Shown in pieces: positions 8,638-17,066 of a DNA stretch of 50,266 nucleotides; the stretch's first letter is position 1, and each line of letters starts with the position of its first letter. Source of the stretch: Hymenobacter sp. ISL-91. GTDB taxonomy: Bacteria; Bacteroidota; Bacteroidia; Cytophagales; Hymenobacteraceae. The stretch spans positions 213,335 to 263,600 of the forward strand of contig NZ_JAGGPS010000004.1 of the NCBI RefSeq assembly GCF_018613725.1. Direction: 5' to 3'. Both the position numbers and the translations under genes were made by a program. The notes beneath the pieces were generated by a model. The model worked only from the letters and a program-made list of their open reading frames with translations. It was not told the DNA's origin and did no database searches.

Positions 8638-8808
8638 TCAGCTAAAAAAGGGCTGTTTAGGTCTGGTTGGCGGCTTCGCCTGCTTATTGGCAGGAGCGAG
8701 ATTCAAGGGGCTACCTAAAACACTGCTGTTATCGTGGTTTCGAGTCCCACAATGCGAACAGGTGTTCTCGAAGTACGTATTTTCCCGGGCGCAGTAGGGG
8801 CATTTCAT
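8638..8808 (-). CDS. Possible 56-residue zinc-ribbon miniprotein or remnant
   Basis: The reading frame starts MKCPYCARENTYFENTCSHC and so has two Cys-x2-Cys knuckles 10 residues apart, the pattern of a zinc ribbon. The rest (Pro/Lys-rich, ending QPFFS) has no recognisable domain. No ribosome-binding site is obvious. It may be a real small gene or the 5' remnant of a longer zinc-ribbon membrane protein. A plausible but unrelated-frame reading lies just upstream on the same strand, which would fit decay. Low confidence. Confidence 0.3.
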   Translation of the reverse strand: MKCPYCARENTYFENTCSHCGTRNHDNSSVLGSPLNLAPANKQAKPPTRPKQPFFS

Positions 8809-9023
8809 ATAAGCACTGATTACGGCCAACAAAGCCGGATTTCACTTTGCGCTGCACCTCTAGAACTTCCTTATGGCGTTGGAGCAGGCGACGATAAAGG
8901 AGGTTGTAGCGCTTCCTCTTATTTGCTGAGCACAAAATTCTATTGCTATCCGCATATCCGCAAAGGCCAAAAAATTCTTTTTCTTTCAGTTTCACTTCGG
9001 TTTTATCACCCTCTGCTGCTTCC

Positions 9024-10268
9024 GTGCCCCGCCTAACCCCACCCGTTCATACTGCTTTGCAGGCCGCCGTAGCTACTCGCTTCGGGCAGCCGTTACGCTA
9101 CCCCAGCCACTGCGACGCCCTGGAAGAGGAACTGCGCCAAGCACCAGCCACGGGCGGGCGGCGGTTGAGCCCCAGCACGCTGCGCCGGTTCTTCGGCTTG
9201 GTTAACAAGGAGGGTGGCTACCACCTGCACACGCTTGATACGCTGGCGCGCTACGCCGGGCACGCCGATTTTGCAGCCTTCGGCCAGGCGTTGCGCCAGC
9301 AGGCGGAAGCCGAAGCCAGCCAGCTGGCCGATATTCCGGAGCTGCTGACCATGCAGCAGCTGGCGTATCCCGAGCGGCTGTTGCTGGGCTATTTCCTGGG
9401 CCGTATTACGCGGCCGGCCATACCTACCGGCCCGGCGCCCGCGCTGGCCCTGCGGCTGGCGGCCCACCCGGCCGGGCAGGAGTTCTACGTCGAATCGTTT
9501 GTGGATCTGGCTTACCTGAACGGAGCATATGGGCAAGTGCTGGGCGAGTACCTGCAGCATAAAGCCATGCCCGAGGCCCAGCTGTTTGGGCATTGCACGC
9601 TGTTTTTGGGCGAATTTCTGGCCCAGGACGAGCCGGCCTGGCAACGACGACTGGTGCACCTGCTGGCCCTGCCGGTGCCGGCCAACTGCCACGCGTTTCC
9701 GCACGGCCGCCGGGCTTTTGCCGAGGTAGTAGCCGCCCACCACGCGGCCCCGCACCACCCGCTCCCGGCGGCGCTACTCAGCCGGCTGCAGCAGCAGGCT
9801 ACCATGCACGCCGCCCATTCGGTGGCGGCCCCGGCCGCTTTGCCCGCCTTCTACAACCTGTTCCCGGCCGGGTTCCATTTCCTGGTAGCCGAAGCGCTTT
9901 TTCTGACCGGCCAATACGCGGTGCTGGCAGATTGGGTGGCGGCTACCTGGGCCGAAATTCCGGCAGTAGCGACGCTCGAAAACAACGTGTACACCGAGCT
10001 ACTGTACGCTTTCGAGGCAGTAGCCGCCCACCGTACGGGCCGGCTAGTAAACCGTCCTACCCGGCTCAGGGGGCTGTTTATGCTCGACACCCACGGCTGG
10101 CTGCTCGACTATTACCAGGTACACCTGTGGCTGGTGGAGCTGCATTTTGCTGCCGGCGTGCCCGAGCAGCAGGAACTGCGCAGCTATATAGATACTTTTG
10201 CCCTGCGGCACCGGATGCCCTTTTTCGGGCAACTGGCCGGGGGCATTCCGCCGGCCGCGCCATTGTAG
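9024..10268 (+). CDS. Unrecognised 414-residue protein with HTH-like N-terminus
   Basis: I do not recognise a named family. The first 80 residues include the segment LSPSTLRRFFGLVNKEGGYH followed by LDTLARYAGHADFAAF. This recalls the N-terminal helical region of many uncharacterised Cytophagales proteins and could be a helix-turn-helix-like module. The rest is Ala/Leu/His-rich and helical, with no membrane segment, signal peptide or catalytic motif that I can see, and may be a helical-repeat domain. The GTG at 9024 is preferred over an upstream ATG at 8943, because the intervening residues (Ser/Phe-rich) look non-coding. The stop is 11 bp before coaE, so the two are probably co-transcribed. 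Confidence 0.75.
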   Translation: MPRLTPPVHTALQAAVATRFGQPLRYPSHCDALEEELRQAPATGGRRLSPSTLRRFFGLVNKEGGYHLHTLDTLARYAGHADFAAFGQALRQQAEAEASQLADIPELLTMQQLAYPERLLLGYFLGRITRPAIPTGPAPALALRLAAHPAGQEFYVESFVDLAYLNGAYGQVLGEYLQHKAMPEAQLFGHCTLFLGEFLAQDEPAWQRRLVHLLALPVPANCHAFPHGRRAFAEVVAAHHAAPHHPLPAALLSRLQQQATMHAAHSVAAPAALPAFYNLFPAGFHFLVAEALFLTGQYAVLADWVAATWAEIPAVATLENNVYTELLYAFEAVAAHRTGRLVNRPTRLRGLFMLDTHGWLLDYYQVHLWLVELHFAAGVPEQQELRSYIDTFALRHRMPFFGQLAGGIPPAAPL

Positions 10269-10279
10269 CAACCAACCCA

Positions 10280-10882
10280 ATGCTTAAAATTGGAATTACG
10301 GGCGGTATTGGCTCGGGCAAGAGTATAGTGGGCCGGCTGTTTACCGTGCTCGGCGTGCCCCTCTACGACTCCGACAGCCGGGCCAAGCAGGTAATGGCCC
10401 ACAACCCCGAGCTGCGCCAAGAACTAACCGACGCCTTCGGCCCCGAAACCTTCGACGCCGCCGGCCGCCTCGACCGCGCTTACCTGGCGCGCATAGCCTT
10501 CCCCGACCCGGTGCAGCTGGCCCGCCTCAATGCCCTGGTACACCCCCATGTAGGCCGCGACTTTGCCGATTGGGCCGCAGCCCGCCATAGCGAGGGCCAC
10601 GCTTACGTTCTCAAAGAGGCCGCCTTGCTCTACGAATCAGGCGCTTACAAGCAGCTCGACCGCATCATCACCGTTTTTGCACCCCAGGCGCTGCGCCAGC
10701 AGCGGGTGTTGCACCGCGACCCGCACCGCACCGCCCAGGATGTGCTCACCATCATCGGCAAGCAGCTGAGCGAGGAGGAAAAGCTGGCCCGCGCCGACTA
10801 CGTAATCCGCAACGACGACGAACACCTCCTCATCCCGCAGGTGCTGCAGCTAGATGCGGAGCTGAGGGCACTTTCGGATTAA
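10280..10882 (+). CDS. coaE: Dephospho-CoA kinase
   Basis: A 200-residue cytoplasmic enzyme that phosphorylates the 3'-hydroxyl of dephospho-CoA in the last step of coenzyme A synthesis. The P-loop GITGGIGSGKS is at residues 5-15. The YDSDSRAKQVM segment (around 29-39) is the dephospho-CoA site, and the VLKEAALLYESG stretch is typical of the lid region. The length fits the family. The ATG at 10280 follows a short CAACCAACCCA leader similar to the one before nusB. Confidence 0.95.
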   Translation: MLKIGITGGIGSGKSIVGRLFTVLGVPLYDSDSRAKQVMAHNPELRQELTDAFGPETFDAAGRLDRAYLARIAFPDPVQLARLNALVHPHVGRDFADWAAARHSEGHAYVLKEAALLYESGAYKQLDRIITVFAPQALRQQRVLHRDPHRTAQDVLTIIGKQLSEEEKLARADYVIRNDDEHLLIPQVLQLDAELRALSD

Positions 10883-10888
10883 GATTTT

Positions 10889-10982
10889 GTCATTCAGAGC
10901 ACAGCGAAGAATCTCGCGTGCTAACGTTAGGGTAAGTAACTCAACGTTAGCACGCGAGATTCTTCGCTGTGCTCTGAATGAC
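10889..10982. repeat. 94-bp perfect palindrome, family 2 copy 1
   Basis: Two 40-bp arms (10889-10928 and 10943-10982) are exact reverse complements around a 14-bp loop. The element lies between the convergent coaE and acetyltransferase genes. Its inner arm has GAGATTCTTCG and CTCTGAATGAC segments matching the two palindromes at 18146 and 36674, apart from paired substitutions. It could terminate both transcripts, but its length and recurrence suggest a mobile REP-like element. Confidence 0.9.
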
Positions 10983-11019
10983 AGGACCCTTACCCTGATA
11001 CGTTCTTTAACTTTGCTGA

Positions 11020-12192
11020 CTACCGAATAATCGGGCTGCGCTCGAACGGCCGTTCACGGTCGAAGAGGTAGCGGTAGGTAACATGGGTTTTGTAGATGCG
11101 GGCACCGATGGAGCGCGTAATGGCCAGCATGCGGGGGTTAAAGTCGCCAATCCAGTTCATCTCGATTTCGCGGTAGCCGGTGCGCATAAACTCGGCGCGG
11201 GCATGCACCATCAGGGCGCTTTCGATGCCTTTGCCCTGCCAATCGGGCACCACCCCGAAGATGACGCCGAACAGTTTTTTGTCGCGCCGCTGCATGTACT
11301 GGCGCTTTTCCCAGAGAAAGCGCAGCTTGGCCAGCAGCCCAAACCGGCGGCTGACCTGCTTGAAAATCTGGTTTAGCTCGGGCAGGCTCACGAAAAATGC
11401 AATCGGCTCGTCGTTGTGGTAGGCAAACCAAAGCAGGCGCTCATCGAGCACGGGCTGCATTTGCTTCACCAGTTCGCGGGCCTTGTCGAGGCTCATGGGG
11501 TTGATGCCGCTGTGGTTGGCCCAGGCCAAGTTGTACACATGGTGGAAATCGTGGGCCAGCTTCTCGGTGTCGCGCTTGTTGGCGTGCCGGAACTGAAAAA
11601 CCGGGTACTGTTGCGCGTAGGTATCAAAGGCCCGCGAAAACGTGGCGTGTAGCGGCATATCCACGTCGCGGTAGCAGGTATACTGCCGGAAAAACAGCTC
11701 GAAGCCGTACTGCTCGAACAGCTGCTGGTAGTAGGGCTGATGGTAGAACATGCCGTAGTTGGGCTCGGTAAAACCCTCCGTCAGCAGCCCCCAGAACCGG
11801 TCCCGCTCCCCGAAATTAATGGGCCCGTCCATGGCCGTCATGCCCCGGGCGGCCAGCCAGTGCCGGGCGGCCTCAAACAGCTCGTTGGCCGCCGCCTGGT
11901 CGTCCTCGCACTCAAAAAAGCCCATACCCCCCACCGGCAGCGTGGGGTCGGCTTGCTCGGCGTCGCGGTTGATGAAGGCCGCCACCCGCCCTACCACCGT
12001 ACCGGCCGCATTGGTCAACACCCACCGGATGGCCTCGCCCCGAGCAAACAGGGCATTTTTGGCCGAGTCGAACACAGCCTCCACATCCGGGTCGAGGGGC
12101 GAAATCCAGTTGGGCTGATTTTGGTAGAGCCGGGCTGGCAAATCGAGAAACTGGCGAACGAGAGCAGGGCTATTGACTTCGAAGAGCGGCAT
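11020..12192 (-). CDS. GNAT-like acetyltransferase family protein
   Basis: A 390-residue soluble protein. The C-terminal half carries GNAT-like features: FGVIFGVVPDWQGKGIESAL, which resembles the acetyl-CoA-binding V-P-x-x-Q-G-x-G motif, followed by a helix and MNWIGDFNPRMLAITRSIGA near the end. The N-terminal part contains MDGPINFGERDRFWGLLTEG, a signature I associate with uncharacterised YghO-like proteins. The acceptor is unknown. The ATG at 12192 is chosen over an upstream start because the extra residues look non-coding. It converges on coaE across a long palindrome. Confidence 0.78.
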   Translation of the reverse strand: MPLFEVNSPALVRQFLDLPARLYQNQPNWISPLDPDVEAVFDSAKNALFARGEAIRWVLTNAAGTVVGRVAAFINRDAEQADPTLPVGGMGFFECEDDQAAANELFEAARHWLAARGMTAMDGPINFGERDRFWGLLTEGFTEPNYGMFYHQPYYQQLFEQYGFELFFRQYTCYRDVDMPLHATFSRAFDTYAQQYPVFQFRHANKRDTEKLAHDFHHVYNLAWANHSGINPMSLDKARELVKQMQPVLDERLLWFAYHNDEPIAFFVSLPELNQIFKQVSRRFGLLAKLRFLWEKRQYMQRRDKKLFGVIFGVVPDWQGKGIESALMVHARAEFMRTGYREIEMNWIGDFNPRMLAITRSIGARIYKTHVTYRYLFDRERPFERSPIIR

Positions 12193-12333
12193 ATTTTCAG
12201 AATAATAGCCAGCAGTTGGCAGCTGTTGGCTGAGGAGTAGATTGGCTTCAAAGGAAACAGGTATTGGCCAATATCGGTGGTTACCGACCACCAACCGGCC
12301 AGATTCAGGCGTTCCAAAGCACTGCTGGCAAGC

Positions 12334-13956
12334 TCAGGGCTGATAGAGCACTGATAGAATCGTCAGGCCATCGGCTTCTACATGGTGCACTTCCTGGCCC
12401 CGGCCGGTTGGCAGCAAACCAGGCCAGGCGCGGTAGCCGAAAAAGTAGTAGCGGCCGGGACCGGGTTCGTCCAGCACACGAATCCGCTGTTGGTCGATAG
12501 GGCTGAGCCAGACTAAGTTGTTGAGTAGTGGTTGCTCCTCGGCAGCGGCCACCAAGATGGGGCCGGTAGGCTGGTGGCGCACCAGGTACTCCAGCCCCTG
12601 CCGATATGCCAGCCCCCAGTAGTCGCGCTCAAAAGTGCCCGCCACTTGCTGGCTGGTTAGAAAGCTAAAATACACCTGCTGATGCGGATGCATGCGCACC
12701 ATACGCACCGCCGTAAGTCCCATTTCGAACCCCGCCAGCAGCCCCAGCCCCAGTAGCAATGGCCGGGCCCATTGGTGGCCGCGCCCCCACTCCCACAACT
12801 GCTCACCTCCCGATACAGCCAGCAGCAGCAAGGCCGGATACGTGAAATACAGGTGCCGCCATCCGTCGTAAATAACTGATTTCATACTAATTACTAGTAC
12901 AAAGGGCAGTAACAGCCAGCCGCACAGCAGCAAATCGAGGCGGCCATTGAAAGTCCGTAACTCCTTCAGCGGCCGGCGCACCAACCAAAGGGCTACCAGC
13001 ACCAACCCCACCAAGGCGGCCACCCAGTATGCCACCGGCGTGGTAATCAGCAGCCAAACGGGCGCGTAGTGCCATGGCAGGTGCTGGGCCTGCTCCAGCT
13101 TTCCCCAGTACAAGACGTTGCCCTGCCAGGGAAAATGGCTCATCCGCTGGAAAGCCAACAGCAGCCGGGGTAGTGGGCTGGCCCACAGATAGGGCCAGCC
13201 CCCTACCCCGGCTGTAGCCGCTGCCACCAGGTATATTCCTACCACGGCTCCTAAACGGCGGAGTTGGCCGGCAGATGTAGTGGGCAGCCAGCTTACCAGC
13301 AACAACAGCCCCAAGGTGAAAGGAACCAGCAGCAGGCCCAACAGCCGGACATCGATGGCAGCAGCCGTGGCTAGGCCGTGTAGTAGGGCGCGGCCAAGGG
13401 TAGGGCGCTGCACCAGCCGAGCCAGCGTAAACATGCCCAAAGTGAACACCGCCAGGAATAGCAGGTCTTTGGCGTTGTAAAACGACTCGGCAAACAACCG
13501 GGGCGAAAGCACAAACAGCACTACAGGCAACAGCGCCAGCCACGGTCGGTGCAGCCGGAGCCGGGCCAGCCCATAGAGTGCCCCTAGTCCCCCTAAAACC
13601 AACAAAAACGTGAAACTATGGCGTATCAGATAGTAATTCCTGTCGACCTGCTCGCCAACCAAGCCCAGACCATACCGGGCAACCAGGGTCATTGGAAGCT
13701 CAAACAACACGCCATGGTCACTGTCGCGGTACTGCTCGATCGGGTAAGGCTTATGGCCAAGCACCAGGTCGGCCACGTAGCGCAGGCTTACCAAGCCGTT
13801 GCGCTGGTCAGTCGGCTCATCCCACGACACGCCATAGTCGGCCACCAGCAGCATACCCAGGGCCAGCAGCGCCAAAAACAGCCATTTGGCCAATTTTTGG
13901 CCGCCCTGGGGCAATGGCAGCTTATGCGGGGCAGAAGTGGTTTCTGATCGGGACAT
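12334..13956 (-). CDS. GT-C-type integral membrane glycosyltransferase
   Basis: A 540-residue protein with about 11-13 hydrophobic helices. The first helix (about 23-42) is followed by YGVSWDEPTD, whose Asp-Glu pair at 46-47 sits where the GT-C superfamily (ArnT/PMT-like) places its catalytic acidic residues in the first periplasmic loop. The C-terminal 100 residues are soluble and periplasmic in style. It probably transfers a sugar from a polyprenyl-phosphate donor, but the acceptor cannot be told. The ATG at 13956 (MSRSETT) gives the best start. It stands alone, with the tRNA genes upstream on the same strand. Confidence 0.8.
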   Translation of the reverse strand: MSRSETTSAPHKLPLPQGGQKLAKWLFLALLALGMLLVADYGVSWDEPTDQRNGLVSLRYVADLVLGHKPYPIEQYRDSDHGVLFELPMTLVARYGLGLVGEQVDRNYYLIRHSFTFLLVLGGLGALYGLARLRLHRPWLALLPVVLFVLSPRLFAESFYNAKDLLFLAVFTLGMFTLARLVQRPTLGRALLHGLATAAAIDVRLLGLLLVPFTLGLLLLVSWLPTTSAGQLRRLGAVVGIYLVAAATAGVGGWPYLWASPLPRLLLAFQRMSHFPWQGNVLYWGKLEQAQHLPWHYAPVWLLITTPVAYWVAALVGLVLVALWLVRRPLKELRTFNGRLDLLLCGWLLLPFVLVISMKSVIYDGWRHLYFTYPALLLLAVSGGEQLWEWGRGHQWARPLLLGLGLLAGFEMGLTAVRMVRMHPHQQVYFSFLTSQQVAGTFERDYWGLAYRQGLEYLVRHQPTGPILVAAAEEQPLLNNLVWLSPIDQQRIRVLDEPGPGRYYFFGYRAWPGLLPTGRGQEVHHVEADGLTILSVLYQP

Positions 13957-13991
13957 GCGGCACAAAAAAGCCTGAAACCGGACTAAAACAA

Positions 13992-14021
13992 AAAAGGACT
14001 GCCGATACCGGCAGTCCTTTT
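13992..14021 (-). terminator. Intrinsic terminator of the tRNA-Val pair
   Basis: A 13-bp perfect stem (13992-14004 with 14009-14021) around a 4-nt loop. Its ends are A- and T-rich, so on the minus strand it reads as a GC hairpin followed by U residues. It lies 7 bp past the second tRNA. Confidence 0.88.
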
Positions 14022-14027
14022 ACTGTG

Positions 14028-14102
14028 TGGGAGATACTGGGTTCGAACCAGTGACCCTCTGCTTGTAAGGCAGATGCTCTGAACCAGCTGAGCTAATCTC
14101 CC
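14028..14102 (-). tRNA. tRNA-Val (anticodon UAC), copy 2
   Basis: Read on the minus strand, the 75-nt sequence folds as a cloverleaf. The 7-bp acceptor stem is GGGAGAT/ATCTCCC, the D arm contains AGCTCAGCTGGT, the anticodon loop is CTTACAA (anticodon TAC) and the T arm contains GGTTCGAACC. It is identical to the copy at 14129. CCA is not encoded. Confidence 0.96.
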
Positions 14103-14128
14103 GATGGGTGAGCGTACTATAAAAATGG

Positions 14129-14203
14129 TGGGAGATACTGGGTTCGAACCAGTGACCCTCTGCTTGTAAGGCAGATGCTCTGAACCAGCTGAGCTAATCT
14201 CCC
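14129..14203 (-). tRNA. tRNA-Val (anticodon UAC), copy 1
   Basis: Same 75-nt sequence and fold as the copy at 14028, 26 bp upstream of it on the minus strand. The two form one transcription unit between the promoter at 14232 and the terminator at 13992. Sequence identity continues a few bases past the 5' end (CGATGGG on the plus strand), which suggests a recent tandem duplication. Confidence 0.96.
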
Positions 14204-14231
14204 GATGGGCGTTTCCCGTTGTTTGGGATGG

Positions 14232-14262
14232 CAAAGATGGGGGCTCATTTCTGAAAACGCAA
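14232..14262 (-). promoter_or_regulatory. Promoter of the tRNA-Val pair
   Basis: On the minus strand TTG, a 20-nt spacer and CATCTTTG match the Bacteroidetes layout TTG-N19-21-TAnnTTTG with one mismatch in the first base of the -7 box. The box ends 29 bp before the first tRNA. Confidence 0.6.
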
Positions 14263-14272
14263 CACTTTCCCC

Positions 14273-14280
14273 CATCTTTG
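14273..14280 (+). promoter_or_regulatory. Mirror-image -7 box facing the AsmA gene
   Basis: CATCTTTG on the plus strand is part of a 12-bp perfect inverted repeat (14232-14243 and 14269-14280) whose other half is the tRNA -7 box. It may drive the AsmA-like gene about 95 bp downstream. No TTG is well placed on this strand. Confidence 0.4.
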
Positions 14281-14376
14281 GGCGAAGAAATTTACTGACC
14301 CGGTCTAGTTCCGCGGGGAACCCCTTGCCAGTCAGAAATTTCGCTTATAAAAAATAGAGGGCCACTGGTGGGTAGA

Positions 14377-16875
14377 ATGCTGAAAATTGTGGGGCTGACG
14401 CTGCTAAGCCTGCTGCTGGCAGCCGGCCTGGGCCTATGGCTGGGCCAAGACTGGCTGATTGGCCGCTTTGTGGCGGCCCTCAACCAGCATCTAGCCGTGC
14501 CGGTGCGTGCCAGCCGCCTCGATGTGTCGGTGCTCGACCAGTTTCCGCGCCTCTCCATTACGCTGCACGATGTGGTGATGCAGGGTTCGTTGCCCGCCGA
14601 CACCACCCGGCTGCTACGGGCCCGCCGCCTCTACTGTGCCTTCGACGCCCTCGATTTGCTGGGCGGCCACTACCGCATCCGTCGCCTCACACTGGCCGAT
14701 GGGCAGTTGCACCTGCGCCGCGACACCACTGGCCAGCCCAACTACTACATTATCAAACCTGATACTACCACAAGCAGCGAGCAGCCCTTCGCGCTGGAGC
14801 TGCGCGGCATCCGGCTGGAGCGCGTGCGGGCCACCTACACCGATGCGGCTCGCCAGCAGTTCTTCGCCCTGCAAACGCCCGATTTGCAGGCAACCGTACG
14901 CCTGGCTGGCCCCCGCGTGGAAGTAGCCGTAACGGGCCCGGCTCGCATCGAAACTGTGCGGCTGGGCTCCGATAATTACTTCAAGGCCAAAGAGGTAAAC
15001 CTGAACGTGCGGCTCGATATCGACCGGGCCCGGCAGCGGGTGTTAGTGCTGCCTTCCGACCTCGCGGTGGGAGCGGATAGCTACTCGGTTTCAGGTACCG
15101 TGGAGTACGCCGGGGTCCCGCAGCTCAACCTGCGGGCCGGCACCCGCCAAGCCGATGTGCAGGCAGTGCTGGCCCTGCTACCCACCCGCCTTACCCGGTC
15201 TTTAACCGGTTACCGGAGCCGGGGGCAGGTGTATTTTGAAGGGTCGGTGCGCGGCGAGTGGTCGGCCAAGCGCACTCCGGCCGTGGAAATCCAGTTCGGG
15301 TGCAGCAATGCCTCATTTTTCCATCCCGAGTACCGGCAGCAGGTGGATAGCGTAAGGCTGTCGGGCACGTTCAGCAACGGCACACAACGCGCCGTGGGCC
15401 GTACCGTGCTTATCCTGGACCTGGAGCAATTCAATGGGCGGCTGGCAGGCCGCTACTTTACTGGCAATTTGCGGCTTGAAAATCTTGCGCAGCCTTACGT
15501 AAGGCTTTTTTTGCAAGCCTCACTAGATATGGAGCGGGCTCTGAAATTCTTTCCAGTGGCAGCCATTCGGTCGGCCAAAGGCACGGCCAACTTGCGCATA
15601 CGACTCGATGGTCCACTGGCTGTACTTCGGCATCGGCCCACGGCCCAACAAGCTAGTGGGACATTGTTTCTTTTCGGCGTTACGCTACAGCTACGCGACT
15701 TCCGCCAGCCCTTTAGCGGCCTTGTGGGCCAGCTGGAGTTACGTGGGGCCGATGTAGCCGTGAGCAGCCTGCAGGGCCGCCTGGGCAACTCCGACTTCCG
15801 GGGCCGGGGCACCGTGCGCAACGCCACCGGCTGGGCGCTGGGGCCGGGCCAGCCGCTACGGATTGAGGCCACGGTTACCTCGCAGCTCCTGGATTTCAAC
15901 CAGCTGCTGTATGCCTACCAGCCGGCGGGCGGCAAAGCCGGCGGCAGCGGCGGCACAGCGGCTCCGGCCGGGGGCCTGCACGTACCGGCCCGGCTGGTGC
16001 TCGATGTAGGCCTGCAGGCCCGGCAGGTGCGTTACCGGCGGCTGCGGGGCCGGCAGCTGCGCGGCACGCTGCGGCTGCAAAACCAGGTATTCAGCTCGGA
16101 GGGCCTGCGCCTGACGGCGGCCGGGGGCCAGCTGAGCGTGCGGGGTAGCGTGGATGCCCGCCGGCCCGATTTGTTAAAGGCCAGCACCGTAGCCGCCTGC
16201 CAGCAGGTACGGCTGGATAGTCTGTTTTATGTGTTCGAGGACTTTGGGCAGCGTTTCCTCACCAGCCGCCACCTGCGGGGCACGCTCACGGCCTCGGCCG
16301 AGTCGGATACGTACTTTGATGGCCAGCTGCGCCCGCTGACCGACCGCCTGGAAGCTCAGGTGAAAGCCACCGTGCGGCAGGGCGAGCTGCTCAATTTCGA
16401 GCCGCTGCAGAAGCTGAGCCTGGTAGCCGACCGGGCCACACTGCGCCATCTGCGCTTCGCCGAGCTGCAAAACGACTTCTACATTCAGAGCCGCACAGTA
16501 TATATTCCGGAGATGGAAATTCGCTCCAATGTGCGGGCAGCGGCGCTTATCCGGGTTACGGGCACGCACACCTTCGACCAGCAGCTCGACTACCATGTGC
16601 GCATTCCGCTGCTGCCGGGCCTGCTGCCGCGCGCTGCCGCCCGCGCCGATGGCCCCACGCTGCGCCTGGGGATAAAAGGCACCGAAAGCAACTTTGTGGT
16701 GCGCTACGAAACCGGCCTGCCCATCCGGCAGGCGCCGGTTCGCAACCCGGCAAGCGGCCCGCCCCCAACTGACCCGGCCACACCGGCCACGCCCAAAGCC
16801 AAGCCCTCATGGGAGCTAAAGAAGCCGGCCAAAAAGCCCACTGAGCCCCAGCCGGGCGAATTCTTCGAGTTCTGA
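14377..16875 (+). CDS. AsmA-like envelope protein
   Basis: An 832-residue protein anchored by one N-terminal helix (about 3-22), with a very long periplasmic part. The opening (KIVGLTLLSLLLAAGLGLW, then LNQHLAVPVRASRLDVSVLD with FPRLSITLHDV) is the classic start of AsmA/TamB-type proteins, which are repeating beta-groove proteins implicated in moving phospholipid between membranes. The C-terminus has the AsmA-like YHVRIPLLPGLLP region and a Pro/Lys-rich tail. A GTG nine bases upstream is an alternative start. It is divergent from the tRNA genes. Confidence 0.85.
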   Translation: MLKIVGLTLLSLLLAAGLGLWLGQDWLIGRFVAALNQHLAVPVRASRLDVSVLDQFPRLSITLHDVVMQGSLPADTTRLLRARRLYCAFDALDLLGGHYRIRRLTLADGQLHLRRDTTGQPNYYIIKPDTTTSSEQPFALELRGIRLERVRATYTDAARQQFFALQTPDLQATVRLAGPRVEVAVTGPARIETVRLGSDNYFKAKEVNLNVRLDIDRARQRVLVLPSDLAVGADSYSVSGTVEYAGVPQLNLRAGTRQADVQAVLALLPTRLTRSLTGYRSRGQVYFEGSVRGEWSAKRTPAVEIQFGCSNASFFHPEYRQQVDSVRLSGTFSNGTQRAVGRTVLILDLEQFNGRLAGRYFTGNLRLENLAQPYVRLFLQASLDMERALKFFPVAAIRSAKGTANLRIRLDGPLAVLRHRPTAQQASGTLFLFGVTLQLRDFRQPFSGLVGQLELRGADVAVSSLQGRLGNSDFRGRGTVRNATGWALGPGQPLRIEATVTSQLLDFNQLLYAYQPAGGKAGGSGGTAAPAGGLHVPARLVLDVGLQARQVRYRRLRGRQLRGTLRLQNQVFSSEGLRLTAAGGQLSVRGSVDARRPDLLKASTVAACQQVRLDSLFYVFEDFGQRFLTSRHLRGTLTASAESDTYFDGQLRPLTDRLEAQVKATVRQGELLNFEPLQKLSLVADRATLRHLRFAELQNDFYIQSRTVYIPEMEIRSNVRAAALIRVTGTHTFDQQLDYHVRIPLLPGLLPRAAARADGPTLRLGIKGTESNFVVRYETGLPIRQAPVRNPASGPPPTDPATPATPKAKPSWELKKPAKKPTEPQPGEFFEF

Positions 16876-17066
16876 GCCGTGGCCGCCGTTGGTAGCCGCA
16901 TGGCTTCTTTTTGGCCCTGGCTATTTATGTGTTGATGACCTCTGTGCAGGTTTTAGGCGAATCAGCGCGTGGTTTGGGAAGACTTGTTGGGGTCTGGGCC
17001 AACCTCAACCGCAAAGCCGCGTTAAGGGAGCAGAATATCGTCTTTCCACCTTTTGTCTATCTGATC

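Larger units (their letters stand above)
8424..9023. other. 600-bp gap between the YbbR gene and the unknown gene
   Basis: It contains a long hairpin at 8480-8530, a short minus-strand zinc-ribbon reading frame at 8638-8808 and AT-rich sequence before 9024 that may hold a promoter. Otherwise I see no gene. In clusters of this type yajC, YbbR and coaE genes usually follow closely, so this gap and the next gene look like an insertion. Confidence 0.6.

Noticed and set aside
9593..10882. Long frame that would fuse extra sequence to coaE
   Set aside because: The upstream part is the other reading frame of the unknown gene; CoaE begins at 10280 with the P-loop at the proper distance.
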